Shown here piece after piece: positions 49,767 to 57,551 of a stretch of 64,000 bases of DNA. Below the pieces are notes generated by a model. The model saw only the letters and a list, made by a program, of their open reading frames with translations, was not told where the DNA came from and did not search any database. Source of the stretch: Streptosporangiaceae bacterium (lineage in GTDB: Bacteria; Actinomycetota; Actinomycetes; Streptosporangiales; Streptosporangiaceae); contig JAFARZ010000427.1 in the NCBI GenBank assembly GCA_019245115.1, positions 1-64,000 of the forward strand. Reading direction: 5' to 3'. The position numbers and the translations under genes were made by a program. Each line of letters begins with the position of its first letter. The first letter of the stretch is position 1.

Positions 49767-50604
49767 GGGAGGCCTTGGAGACCAGGAGGGCAGCGCCCAC
49801 GGCGGGGGGCGACTGGGGGCGGACGGCGCCGGTGCGCTTGGCGAACCTGTTCCAGATGATGCCGGACTTGAACACGCCGCCGACGCCGGCCACCGGTAGC
49901 GGGCCCAGCCGGCGCCGCACAGCCTCGGCGAGCGCGGCCAGATGGTCCGCGGCTGTTTCCGCGATCCGGCGCGCCTGGGGGTCCGTCTCCGCCAGGGCGG
50001 TAAGCACGGGCGCTAGGGGGGTAAGCAACGTACGTTCGCTGGAATGTGTATTGACCTTGATTATCAGCTCATGCAGGGTGCCCCCGGTCGTGGCGGTGAC
50101 GGCGCGGTGGATCGCCTGCGAGCCGCCCATGCCGTCTTCCCAGTACAAAGCGGCCCGGGCGGCGGCCTGGCCGATCCAGTAGGCGCTGCCTTCGTCGCCG
50201 AGGAGGAAGCCGTGGCCGCCGGCCTGAACCAGGGGACCCTGCCCGTCCCAGCCCACGGCGGCGCAGCCGGTGCCGGCGATGACGACGATGCCGGGACCGC
50301 CGCCGAACGCGCCAAGCTGCGCGGTCTCGCCGTCCCCGGTCACGCGGACCGGGCAGCCGCACCGCTCAGTAAGCGCCCGGCCGACGTCGCGGGCGTGGCG
50401 CTGCGAGCGGAGACCCGGCATGCCGATCCCGGCCGCTGTCGCGCCGGCCTGGCGGATGATCTTCTCCAGCTGCCCGGCGAAGTCGTCGGTCAGCAGCGCG
50501 TTCATCGGCGGACCGGGCGGCAGATCGGCCACCTCCCCAGCCGTGACGAGAACGACCCGGGAGCTGCTGCCACCAGCGTCAATACCCAGGACCCGCTCAG
50601 TCAT
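49759..50604 (-). CDS. BadF/BadG-type ATPase, probable N-acetylhexosamine kinase
   Basis: 281 residues from ATG 50604, with GGAGGG seven bases upstream provided by the edge of repeat B. ASKHA-fold kinase: phosphate loop LGIDAGGSSSRVVL (6-19), PGPPMNALL, GIGMPGLRS, TGDGETAQLGAFGG, VVIAGTGCAAVGWDG and GGHGFLLGDEGSAYWIG, the last being the hallmark of N-acetylglucosamine kinases of this group. First gene of the kinase, serine hydrolase, GH15 run and divergent from the SIS/ABC run, so it probably phosphorylates the imported amino sugar (GlcNAc or MurNAc). Confidence 0.9.
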   Translation of the reverse strand: MTERVLGIDAGGSSSRVVLVTAGEVADLPPGPPMNALLTDDFAGQLEKIIRQAGATAAGIGMPGLRSQRHARDVGRALTERCGCPVRVTGDGETAQLGAFGGGPGIVVIAGTGCAAVGWDGQGPLVQAGGHGFLLGDEGSAYWIGQAAARAALYWEDGMGGSQAIHRAVTATTGGTLHELIIKVNTHSSERTLLTPLAPVLTALAETDPQARRIAETAADHLAALAEAVRRRLGPLPVAGVGGVFKSGIIWNRFAKRTGAVRPQSPPAVGAALLVSKASRA

Positions 50605-50608
50605 ATTT

Positions 50609-50713
50609 CCCTCCGCGCCAAGGCCACGCTGGCGCGCGGCCGGCTTGGAGCCACGGCGGGAATTGCCGCCCCGGAGGGACGGCAACCGCCGCGGCAGCTC
50701 GCTTCCGCTCGCT
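50609..50713 (+). repeat. Repeat B, copy 3 (kinase leader)
   Basis: Same order of blocks as copies 1-2 (CGGCTTGGAGCCACGGCGGG, GGGACGGCAACCGCCGCGGC, AGCTCGCTTCCGCTCGC). Internal CCTCC is replaced by GGAGG, a small inversion in the loop of the hairpin. It begins five bases upstream of the kinase start codon, the same side and orientation as copies 1-2 have to nagA. Confidence 0.9.
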
Positions 50714-50793
50714 ATTACATTTTCGTAAACTAGTGTCAATGCAGTCGCCTTCGTCGTAAGATCTTTACAGAAATCACGTTGGGGGGGATCACA

Positions 50794-51516
50794 ATGAACG
50801 TACGCGAGACATGGCAACGGCATATCGTCGAGCTGCTCGACGTCGCGCTTGACCGCAACGCGGATGTCATCGAGGATGTCGCCGTCGCGATCACCAAGGC
50901 CATCCTGGACGGTCATCACATCTACGCGTTCGGAGCGGGACACTCTCTGGCCCTGGTCAACGAGATGTACCGCAGGGCGGGCGGGCTCAAGGTCGTCCGT
51001 CCCATCTGGAACGAGGAGCTGCTGTCCCGTTCTGACGAGGAGCGGGCAGGCAAGCTGGAGAACGAGGCCGGCTACTACAAGCAGCTCACCGACGGCCTGG
51101 ACTGGGGCGCCGGCGATCTGTGCTGGGTGCTGTCCAACTCTGGACGGAACGCGCTCGTCGTCGAGCTCGCGCAGGAGGCCAAGCAGCGCGGCGTCGCGGT
51201 GATAGCGCTGACTTCGCTCAACCATTCCGGCGCGGTCTCCGCCACCCCGGGGCTACCCAAACTGCCGGAGATCGCCGACTTCATCTTCGACAACGCGGGT
51301 GCCTACGGCGACGCGTCCATCGCCATCCCCGGCCTGGCCGAGTGGGTGGCGCCTACCTCCACCATCATCGGCGCTGCCCTCATCCACGCGACATGGGCGG
51401 AAGTGGCCGAGCGCCTGGTGGCGCAGGGCCACGTCCCGGAGATCTGGGCCAGCGCCAACCGCGGCCAGGTACCCGAGCGGAACGACCAGGTGCCCGTCCG
51501 TGGAAAGGACTCATAA
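50794..51516 (+). CDS. SIS-domain protein (UPF0309-like)
   Basis: 240 residues from ATG 50794 with a G7 ribosome site. One SIS domain: HHIYAFGAGHSLALVNEMYRRAGG (about 46-69) and LCWVLSNSGRNALVVELAQEAKQRG (about 113-137), then TSLNHSGAVSA and DNAGAYGDASI. Members of this group are predicted sugar-phosphate isomerases or etherases of the MurQ kind and often stand at the head of sugar ABC operons, as here; the solute-binding protein starts ten bases after the stop. Confidence 0.9.
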   Translation: MNVRETWQRHIVELLDVALDRNADVIEDVAVAITKAILDGHHIYAFGAGHSLALVNEMYRRAGGLKVVRPIWNEELLSRSDEERAGKLENEAGYYKQLTDGLDWGAGDLCWVLSNSGRNALVVELAQEAKQRGVAVIALTSLNHSGAVSATPGLPKLPEIADFIFDNAGAYGDASIAIPGLAEWVAPTSTIIGAALIHATWAEVAERLVAQGHVPEIWASANRGQVPERNDQVPVRGKDS

Positions 51517-51526
51517 GGAGTAGTCA

Positions 51527-52963
51527 ATGCCGGTTCGACTGAGCAGCCCCCGGACCAGACCCTGGAGCAGACCCTGGAGCAGACCGGTCAAGCGCCGCGG
51601 CCGGAGGCCTAGGCCAATTCAGCGCTGCGTGGCCGGTTCGCTGGCGGTCGCGATCACCATGGTCGGGGCGGCGTGCAGCTCCGGATCGGGCGGTTCGAGC
51701 GGTTCGAGCGGTTCGAGCGGAGGCTCGGGCTCCAACGGGTCGCCGTCCGGCACGCTCAAGATCATCACCTGGGTGAACCCGCCCGCGGTTCAAGCCATCA
51801 CCGCCATCGACAAGGCATTCATGGCGAAGTATCCGGGTGTCAAGGTCTCGCTGCAGACGGCGGCGAACGTGAACGGCCCGTACGAGACGCTGCTGCAGCA
51901 GACCGTCGACTCCGGCACAGCGGACATCGTCACCAGCCCGCTGCCGTTCCAGGCGCTGCCGTTGCATCCCACCCGGCAGAACATGACGCCGCTGCAGTTC
52001 TGGTCGACCAGCGGCGCGTTCGCGCCGCTCAACGGGCAGAGCTTCCTGTCGGCCTACACGCCGTCCGCGCTCGCGGCCGAGACGTACCAGGGCAAGATCT
52101 ACGGCCTGGTCTCCGGTACCTACCAGGAAGGCGTCTTCTACAACAAGCAGATCTTCGCCAGGTACCACCTGACCCCGCCGGCCACCTACACGCAGTTCCT
52201 CAGCCTGCTCCAGACGCTGAAGTCCAAGGGCGTCACCCCCATGTACGTCGGCCTCGGCAACGTCGGGCCGGTGTACCTCCAGTTCATCTACTACGAGCTG
52301 ATGATCAGCCTGTGGTACCCGAACGCGCCCGGCGGGAACCTCGCCCAGGCCCTGGAGACCGGCTCGGTCAAGTGGACCGACCCGATGTTCGTCAAGGCGA
52401 TGAACGAGGAGAAGACGCTGGCGCAGTACCTCGAGCCGAACTACACCGGGGTGCCGTGGGAGAACATGCCCGGCGACTTCGCCAAGGGTTCCGCGGCCAT
52501 GCTGGTCGACGGATCCTGGGACCTGCCCGCCATCCAGACGGCCAATCCGTCCGCGCAGGTCGGCTTCTTCCCGCTGCCCGGCAGCGACGTGGCGGCGGAC
52601 AACCAGCCGGAGGTCGGTGACAACCTGACCTTCGAGGTGCTCCGCTCGTCGCACAACCAGGCGGCCGCGATGGCGTGGCTGAAGTTCTTCTCCCAGCCGT
52701 CGATCTACGCTCAGTACGTGAACACTACCGGCATTTCGTCCAGCCAGAACGGCGGCACGTTCAACGGTTACGCCGCGAAGGCAATGGGACAGTGGTTCGG
52801 CAAGGGCGTCAATCTGAACGTCTTCTACCCGACGCTGTCTTCCAACAACGCCTACTACGACACGCAGACCAACTGGCCCGACCTGCAGCTGGACGTCGTG
52901 CAGGGCAAGAAGACGGCCCAGCAAGCCGCCCAGCTCTACCAGCAGGACTGGACCGCTCCGTAA
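51527..52963 (+). CDS. Sugar ABC transporter solute-binding lipoprotein
   Basis: 478 residues from ATG 51527, with AGGAG ten bases upstream. Signal with lipobox VGAACSS (Cys50), then a Ser/Gly linker encoded by short GGTTCGAGC repeats and a type-1 extracellular solute-binding domain (LKIITWVNPPAVQAITAIDKAF, IVTSPLPFQ, GTYQEGVFYNKQIFARY, GSAAMLVDGSWDLPAIQ, WLKFFSQPSIYAQYV). The basic region ahead of the hydrophobic core ([12 protein letters not shown], 22-33) is encoded by one copy of the 30-bp repeat and enlarges the signal peptide. Binds oligosaccharide or amino sugar and delivers it to the two permeases that follow. No ATPase gene is in the run; a shared MsiK-type ATPase is expected elsewhere. 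Confidence 0.94.
   Translation: MPVRLSSPRTRPWSRPWSRPVKRRGRRPRPIQRCVAGSLAVAITMVGAACSSGSGGSSGSSGSSGGSGSNGSPSGTLKIITWVNPPAVQAITAIDKAFMAKYPGVKVSLQTAANVNGPYETLLQQTVDSGTADIVTSPLPFQALPLHPTRQNMTPLQFWSTSGAFAPLNGQSFLSAYTPSALAAETYQGKIYGLVSGTYQEGVFYNKQIFARYHLTPPATYTQFLSLLQTLKSKGVTPMYVGLGNVGPVYLQFIYYELMISLWYPNAPGGNLAQALETGSVKWTDPMFVKAMNEEKTLAQYLEPNYTGVPWENMPGDFAKGSAAMLVDGSWDLPAIQTANPSAQVGFFPLPGSDVAADNQPEVGDNLTFEVLRSSHNQAAAMAWLKFFSQPSIYAQYVNTTGISSSQNGGTFNGYAAKAMGQWFGKGVNLNVFYPTLSSNNAYYDTQTNWPDLQLDVVQGKKTAQQAAQLYQQDWTAP
51591..51620 (-). repeat. 30-bp dispersed repeat A, copy 12 (in signal peptide of the binding protein)
   Basis: AGCGCCGCGGCCGGAGGCCT followed by AGGCCAATTC, one substitution from consensus. 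Read here in a third frame (GRRPRPIQR) compared with MiaB and the CHAP protein. Confidence 0.92.
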
Positions 52964-52996
52964 TGGTGACGAAAACGGTGACGAAGCTCGCCCTCC

Positions 52997-54040
52997 ATGC
53001 AGACTGACTCGTCACGGCTCCGATCCCAGACTGATCTGTTGTCCGGGACCGGAGCCGCGGCGGATGGACCAGGGGGCACCGGCGCCGCGCGGCCGGGTGG
53101 GCTTCACTCCCGCCCTACCCGGCCGCGCGGCCGCCCAGCCAGACTGCTCAGCCGCGGGTCGAAGCTGACCATGTGGGCGGGCCTGCTCCTGGGCGTGGCG
53201 GTCTATGCGCTGTTCGGCCTGGTTCCAGCCGTGATCCAGGTGGTGATCTCGTTCACCAACTACACCTCACTGCCCGGCGCGCCGGTCAACAACGTGGGAT
53301 TCTCCAACTACACCGCGATGCTGACCACCGCGCGACCGGGCTTCGTGTCCGGGCTGTCGGCGACCGTGGTCTTCGTGGTCGGGGTCACGGTCGGGCAGAA
53401 CCTGCTCGCGCTGCTGCTCGCGCACAAGCTTTCCGGCGAAGGGCGGCTGGCGGCCGTCGGCCGCGTGCTGGTCTTCCTGCCGATCGCGCTTGGCGTCACG
53501 ATCGCCGGGCTGGTGTGGATCCTCATCTTCGATCCCGAGGGCGGGCCGGCCAGATCGCTGTTCGGCATGTTCGGCATCCAGTCCGCGTTCTTCGGTTCCG
53601 ACACCTGGGCGATGCCGCTGACCATCCTTGCCCAGATCTGGCAGAACGCAGGGTTCTCGATACTGGTATTCATCGGCGGCCTGCGGGCGATAGACCCGCA
53701 GATCTACGAGGCGGCCGCGATCGATGGCATCGGCGTGTGGCGGCGGCTGCGCCGCATCACGTGGCCCCTGCTCGCTCCGGCGGCCACGGTGAACATCCTC
53801 CTCGCCCTGGTCGGTTCGTTCACCCTGTACAACACGATCTACGTGCTCACCGACGGCCAGTACGGGACGCAGACACTGGGCATGCTGGGGTTCAAGGAGG
53901 CGTTCGGCTCTTTCGAGGCGAACCTCGGCTACGGCGCGGCCGTCACCGTCGTGCTGTTCGTGCTGACCCTGGTCGTGGCGATCCCGGCCATGGTCCTGCT
54001 CAGGTACCGCGAACATCGGCTCTTCGGGGGTGCCCGTTGA
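52997..54040 (+). CDS. Sugar ABC transporter permease (MalF/MsmF type)
   Basis: 347 residues. A Gly/Pro/Arg-rich cytoplasmic N-terminus of about 55 residues is followed by six membrane helices. The ATPase-contact (EAA) loop is IYEAAAIDGIGVWRRLRRITWPLL (about 235-258). It follows the binding protein by 33 bases and overlaps the second permease (TTGA). Imports the sugar bound by the upstream lipoprotein. Confidence 0.94.
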   Translation: MQTDSSRLRSQTDLLSGTGAAADGPGGTGAARPGGLHSRPTRPRGRPARLLSRGSKLTMWAGLLLGVAVYALFGLVPAVIQVVISFTNYTSLPGAPVNNVGFSNYTAMLTTARPGFVSGLSATVVFVVGVTVGQNLLALLLAHKLSGEGRLAAVGRVLVFLPIALGVTIAGLVWILIFDPEGGPARSLFGMFGIQSAFFGSDTWAMPLTILAQIWQNAGFSILVFIGGLRAIDPQIYEAAAIDGIGVWRRLRRITWPLLAPAATVNILLALVGSFTLYNTIYVLTDGQYGTQTLGMLGFKEAFGSFEANLGYGAAVTVVLFVLTLVVAIPAMVLLRYREHRLFGGAR

Positions 54041-54858
54041 TCCGGCTGGCCCGTCCGCGGCTGGTCGGCGGCGTGGCGATGGGGCTGCTCATCGTCATCT
54101 TGTTCCTGCTGCCCGTGCTGTACGCGGTCATGATCGCGTTCGAGTCGCAGCAGCACTTCCTGGTGTCCCCGATGACGCCGGGCTCGCCGGTGCTCGGCAA
54201 CTTCGGTGCCGCCTGGAACCTCGCCGATCTCGGCCCGGAACTGCTCAACACGGTCCTGTACTCGGTGACCGCCGCCTTCGGTTCCACGGTCCTGGGCCTG
54301 CTCATCGCATTCCCCATCGCGCGGCGGCTGATCCGCGGGACGTCGCCGTTGTACGCGTTGATCCTGGTGGGCCTGTTCCTGCCGTTCTCGGTCATCCCGC
54401 TGTTCGCCGAGGCCCGCTCGCTGGGTTTGTATGACAACCGGATCGGTTACATCATCCTGCACGTAGAGCCCGGCCTGCCGCTCGCCGTGCTGGTGCTGAC
54501 CGCCTTCATCACTGTCATACCAGCGGAACTGGACGAAGCGGCCTGGATGGAAGGGGCCGGGTACCTGTCGTATCTGGTCCGCGTGGTGGTGCCGCTGGCC
54601 AGGCCGGCGCTGCTCATCGCCTTCCTGTACGGAATGCTGAACGTCTGGAACGACATCATCGGCCCGGTCGTGCTGTTGGCCGACTCCAGCTTGTTCCCGG
54701 TGACCCGCGGGGTCTACAACTTCTACGGCTCCAGCCAGACGGCCTGGCCGCACCTCGCGGCGGCGATCGTCATCGTCAGCCTGCCGATCGTGATCTTGTT
54801 CGCCGCTTCGCAGCGTCAGCTGATCAGGGCCCGCTTCATGGGTTCGGTCAAGGGATAA
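54037..54858 (+). CDS. Sugar ABC transporter permease (MalG/MsmG type)
   Basis: 273 residues from a TTG at 54037 that overlaps the previous TGA; the much longer open frame reading back to 53173 is a shadow of the first permease. Six membrane helices; the EAA loop is LDEAAWMEGAGYLSYLVRVVVPL (about 165-187). The end RARFMGSVKG is typical. Completes the binding-protein/permease/permease set; no ATPase gene follows. Confidence 0.93.
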   Translation: MIRLARPRLVGGVAMGLLIVILFLLPVLYAVMIAFESQQHFLVSPMTPGSPVLGNFGAAWNLADLGPELLNTVLYSVTAAFGSTVLGLLIAFPIARRLIRGTSPLYALILVGLFLPFSVIPLFAEARSLGLYDNRIGYIILHVEPGLPLAVLVLTAFITVIPAELDEAAWMEGAGYLSYLVRVVVPLARPALLIAFLYGMLNVWNDIIGPVVLLADSSLFPVTRGVYNFYGSSQTAWPHLAAAIVIVSLPIVILFAASQRQLIRARFMGSVKG

Positions 54859-55127
54859 GTGCCAGTCACGCCGGGCACCGGCTCGTACCAGTGCCGGCGG
54901 AAGCAGCCTGAATCGGCCTGATATACCGAACGGCTGTGGTATCTCCCCCATGCTCCTTCCCCGCCCACGACAGGACGCCCCGCCGTGCACGACTCCGCGC
55001 CGCCGTCCGGATAGCCTGAATGTCCGGCATGTTCCCGAAAAGGACGCGGATTAAGGCGGAACATTCGTGCTGGATGGAAATTAAATGTACGAATACGGCG
55101 CGTAGGTTTCCGCGCAGCATGAAATTT

Positions 55128-55203
55128 CCGCGCTAATTGGGCTGGGCGGCATGTCGGCGGTCTTACCGCGCTAATTGGCTTTGCGGCATGTCGGCGGTCT
55201 TAG
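55128..55203. repeat. Tandem duplication of about 37 bp in the permease-RpiR gap
   Basis: CCGCGCTAATTGG...GGCATGTCGGCGGTCTTA occurs twice in a row (from 55128 and from 55166). The gap 54859-55405 has no gene; it also carries repeat C copy 3. Confidence 0.7.
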
Positions 55204-55280
55204 CTGCACTAGGGTTTCCCACCTGGGGGGCGCAAATCCTCCTTATCGCCATTAGCGGGCATCACAGGCCTCGCTTTGCT

Positions 55281-55352
55281 GAAGAAAAGAGCTTCCTGGA
55301 AGAAGAGGCGCCGGAAAGCGGCGCCCTATCCTCCGCAAAGCTCTTAATTTCC
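55281..55352. repeat. Nested double-hairpin repeat C, copy 3
   Basis: Outer arms GAAGAAAAGAGCTT and AAGCTCTTAATTTCC; inner hairpin AGGCGCCGG-AAAG-CGGCGCCCTAT. It lies between converging stops at 54858 (+) and 55406 (-). Confidence 0.88.
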
Positions 55353-55405
55353 ATGACGCTGGACGGCAGACTGCGGCGTAGTCGCCGCTGCTCAGCGGTC
55401 CCGTC

Positions 55406-56311
55406 CTAGTCCGTGGATTTGCGGCGGGTGCGGCGGATCCGCTTGGCCTGAGCGGCGGCGAAGGTCTTCTCCAGCGCGATCCGGGTATTGGGCAGGTCCT
55501 GCTGGGCCAGCGTGATGAACAGGCAGTCGACGACGGTGAGCTGTGCGATCCGGCTGGTCATGGCACCGGACCGGAACGCCGTCTCGCGGGCCGCGGTGAG
55601 CAGGACGAAGTCCGCGACCTCGGTGATCGGCGACCACGGGAAGTTCGTCACCGCGACCGTGGTGGCGCCGTGGTCACGTGCCTCGCGCAGCACGTCGATG
55701 GTGTCCACCGTGGTGCCGGTATGCGACAAGCCGATCGCTACGTCGCCCTTCTCCCGTAGGGAGGCGCTCGAGATCGCCATGTGCGGATCGGGCCACGCGT
55801 ACGCGGGCTTGCCGATGCGCTGGAGCTTCATCTGGAGGTCCTGGGCCACGAATCCGCTGGCGCCGACGCCGTAGATGTCGATCCGCTTGGCCTTGGCCAG
55901 CGCTTCGACCACGTGCTCGAGGGTCGCGATGTCCAGGTGGCTGGCGGTGTCGGTGACCGCCTTGGCGTCGGCGTAGGCGATCTTCTTCGTGATCGTGGCC
56001 GCGTCGTCGTTGGGGTCGATGTCGCTCGAGGCCGCGAGGGCAGACTTGTCGTCCTGCGCCACGGCGCCGGCCAAGGCCAGTCTCAGCTCCGGGTAGCCAC
56101 GCAGGCCGATGGCCCGGCAGAAGCGAACCACGCTGGTGGCGGACGTACCGCAGGAGCTGGCCAGTTCGGAGATGTTCCGCCAGGCGACCCCAGCCGGGTC
56201 GTCGAGGACCGCTTGAGCCACCCGGCGCTCCACGGGGGCCAGATTCGGCAGCAAGGACCTGATCGTGATGAGGATGCCAAGATCCGGTGCCCGGTCCTGA
56301 TGTTCGGTCAC
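55406..56311 (-). CDS. MurR/RpiR-family transcriptional regulator
   Basis: 301 residues. An N-terminal HTH_6 domain (LAPVERRVAQAVLDDPAGVAWRNISELASSCGTSATSVVRFCRAIGLRGYPELRLAL, about 23-80) is joined to a SIS sugar-phosphate-binding domain (RIDIYGVGASGFVAQDLQMKLQRIG, DVAIGLSHTGTTVDTIDVL, about 140-215). This family controls MurNAc, GlcNAc and other amino-sugar genes. Position next to the SIS/ABC run and kinase run suggests it regulates both, with the bound ligand being a product of the kinase. Confidence 0.94.
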   Translation of the reverse strand: MTEHQDRAPDLGILITIRSLLPNLAPVERRVAQAVLDDPAGVAWRNISELASSCGTSATSVVRFCRAIGLRGYPELRLALAGAVAQDDKSALAASSDIDPNDDAATITKKIAYADAKAVTDTASHLDIATLEHVVEALAKAKRIDIYGVGASGFVAQDLQMKLQRIGKPAYAWPDPHMAISSASLREKGDVAIGLSHTGTTVDTIDVLREARDHGATTVAVTNFPWSPITEVADFVLLTAARETAFRSGAMTSRIAQLTVVDCLFITLAQQDLPNTRIALEKTFAAAQAKRIRRTRRKSTD

Positions 56312-56445
56312 CCAGCCAGGTTACCGCAGGTGAACGGGCGCGTCCTCGACTAGTTCACGACCGAGCATCAGTAGACTCAAGATCGTGCGGCGTGGGATGT
56401 CAGCACGTAGAGTGGATAATTCATATACTGTTTCGGGGGTGTTCG

Positions 56446-56835
56446 GTGACAGTGCCCAACGCCGTGACGATCGGCGGCGAGCGGTTCTACCTGACCGCTA
56501 ACCAGCGTCCGGACGGTACCCTCGGCGAGGTGTTCATCAGGTTCGGGAAGCACGGCACAACCGGCGCCGCCCTCATAGAGAACTACGCCATCGCGCTTTC
56601 CGCCGGGCTGCGGTATCGGGTGCCGCTCGCCGATCTGATCAGGCCGGCGCTCGGCCTCCACTTCGTCCCCAACGGGCACACCGACGACCCGGAGATCCCA
56701 CGGGTGCGATCCGTGGTCGACTACATCGCTCGCCGCCTGGCCATCGACTGGCTGCCGTACGCCGTCCGCGCGGAACTGGGCGTCCTCACCCTCACCGAGC
56801 GCGTGCGGCGCGAGCAGGAGTGGCTGGCGGCATAG
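56446..56835 (+). CDS. Stand-alone TSCPD-domain protein related to class II ribonucleotide reductase
   Basis: 129 residues from GTG 56446. GGERFYLTANQRPDGTLGEVFIRFGKHGTTGAALIENYAIALS, then LGLHFVPNGHTDDPEIP and SVVDYIARRLAIDWLPYAVRAELGVLT closely follow the C-terminal domain of B12-dependent ribonucleotide reductases (GYLT...DGLGEVFLKLGKQGS; DDPDVR..TSVMDYIFRRLALDYLP). The catalytic barrel of the reductase is absent, and the family's C-terminal cysteines are not seen, so it is a detached domain with unknown role. The gene lies directly upstream of repeat B copy 4 and the UGSC gene. Confidence 0.85.
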   Translation: MTVPNAVTIGGERFYLTANQRPDGTLGEVFIRFGKHGTTGAALIENYAIALSAGLRYRVPLADLIRPALGLHFVPNGHTDDPEIPRVRSVVDYIARRLAIDWLPYAVRAELGVLTLTERVRREQEWLAA

Positions 56836-56837
56836 CT

Positions 56838-56970
56838 CCCTCCGCGCCAAGACCTCGCTGTGTTGAATTGGCCTGGGCCTCCGGCCGCGGCGCTCGGCCG
56901 GCTTGGAGCCACGGCGGCAACCGCCGCCCCTCCGGGACGGCAACCGCCGCGGCAGCTCGCTTCCGCTCGC
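56838..56970 (+). repeat. Repeat B, copy 4, with a 30-bp repeat A inserted (copy 13)
   Basis: Same blocks as copies 1-3, but between CCTCGCTG and CGCTCGGCCGG the 30 bases 56861-56890 are repeat A (TGTTGAATTGGCCTGGGCCT then CCGGCCGCGG). Copies 1 and 2 read straight through CCTCGCTGCGCTCGGCCGG, so the insertion is exact. This shows that repeat A moved or was copied after repeat B was in place. Confidence 0.93.
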
Positions 56971-57020
56971 CTCCCGGCGCCCCCTTGCGGTCGGCCGCAT
57001 GACGGGTCAGGCTCGTAGGT

Positions 57021-57551
57021 GTGGCAGAGAAGCTGCTTGACCCGACCGGCGCCAGCGAACGGACCGTCGACACCACCCTCGCTCCGCGGCTGCGGAAACT
57101 GACCGGGCTGACGGTCGGCCTGCTCGAAAACGCCAAGCCGAACGCGTCGGTCCTGCTGACCGAGACCGCCCGCGAACTCTGCCGGGCCCACGGCGTCAGT
57201 GACTTCGTGATGTACCAGAAGGGATATTTCGGCACGCCGGCCGAGGAGAGCCTGATCCAGCGGATCCTGCACAACTGCGACTTCGTAGTGGCCGGAATCG
57301 GCGATTGAGGCTCGTGCAGCGCGGCCAGTCTGGCCGACGGGATCCTGCTGGAGCGGGCCGGGGTGCCCGCGGTCAGCATCTGCACCGATCCATTCGTCCT
57401 GACAGCGCAGGCGATGGCGCGGTCTTACGGCTTCCCCGGCTTCGAGTACCTGAGCATCCCGCACCCCGTTGCCAGCCTGACCGCCGAGCAGATCCGCGAC
57501 CGGGTGCGCGATTTCATGCCCGATCTGCTGCGGATCCTGGGGGTCGAATGA
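57021..57551 (+). CDS. UGSC-family (seleno)protein with in-frame UGA (Sec96)
   Basis: 176 residues if TGA at 57306-57308 is read as selenocysteine; GTG 57021 is the start. Before the TGA: LAPRLRKLTGLTVGLLENAKPNASVLL, then NCDFVVAGIGD; after it: GSCSAASLADGILLERAGVPAVSICTDPFV and YLSIPHPVASL. The join reads GIGD-U-G-S-C-S, which is the defining U-G-S-C motif of the UGSC (seleno)protein family, and both halves fit the family in the same frame. A compact hairpin follows 13 bases after the UGA, as bacterial SECIS elements do. Sec96 and Cys99 would form a redox pair. The stop overlaps the start of the next gene (ATGA). Biochemical role unknown. The alternative is a simple nonsense mutation, which would not be expected exactly at the U position. 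Confidence 0.85.
57306..57336 (+). promoter_or_regulatory. Selenocysteine UGA and candidate SECIS hairpin
   Basis: TGA (57306-57308), 13 bases, then CGGCC-AGTCT-GGCCG (57322-57336). A five-base-pair stem with a five-base loop containing GU, about 20 bases from the UGA, matches the bacterial SECIS pattern read by SelB; loop AGUCU resembles the GGUCU of the E. coli fdhF element. A lower stem (GCAG 57316-57319 with CTGC 57345-57348) is possible. Confidence 0.65.

Noticed and set aside
50740-50775. Possible RpiR operator GTAAGATCTTTAC near the SIS start
   Set aside because: Symmetry is imperfect by one base and no second copy was found, so it was not listed as a site.
53173-54858. 561-codon open frame across both permease genes
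   Set aside because: Its first half is an Arg-rich shadow of the first permease; only the part from TTG 54037 encodes membrane helices.
57021-57308. UGSC gene as a simple pseudogene with nonsense codon
   Set aside because: The stop is TGA, falls exactly at the family's Sec position, the frame continues with full family similarity, and a hairpin follows; kept only as the alternative.
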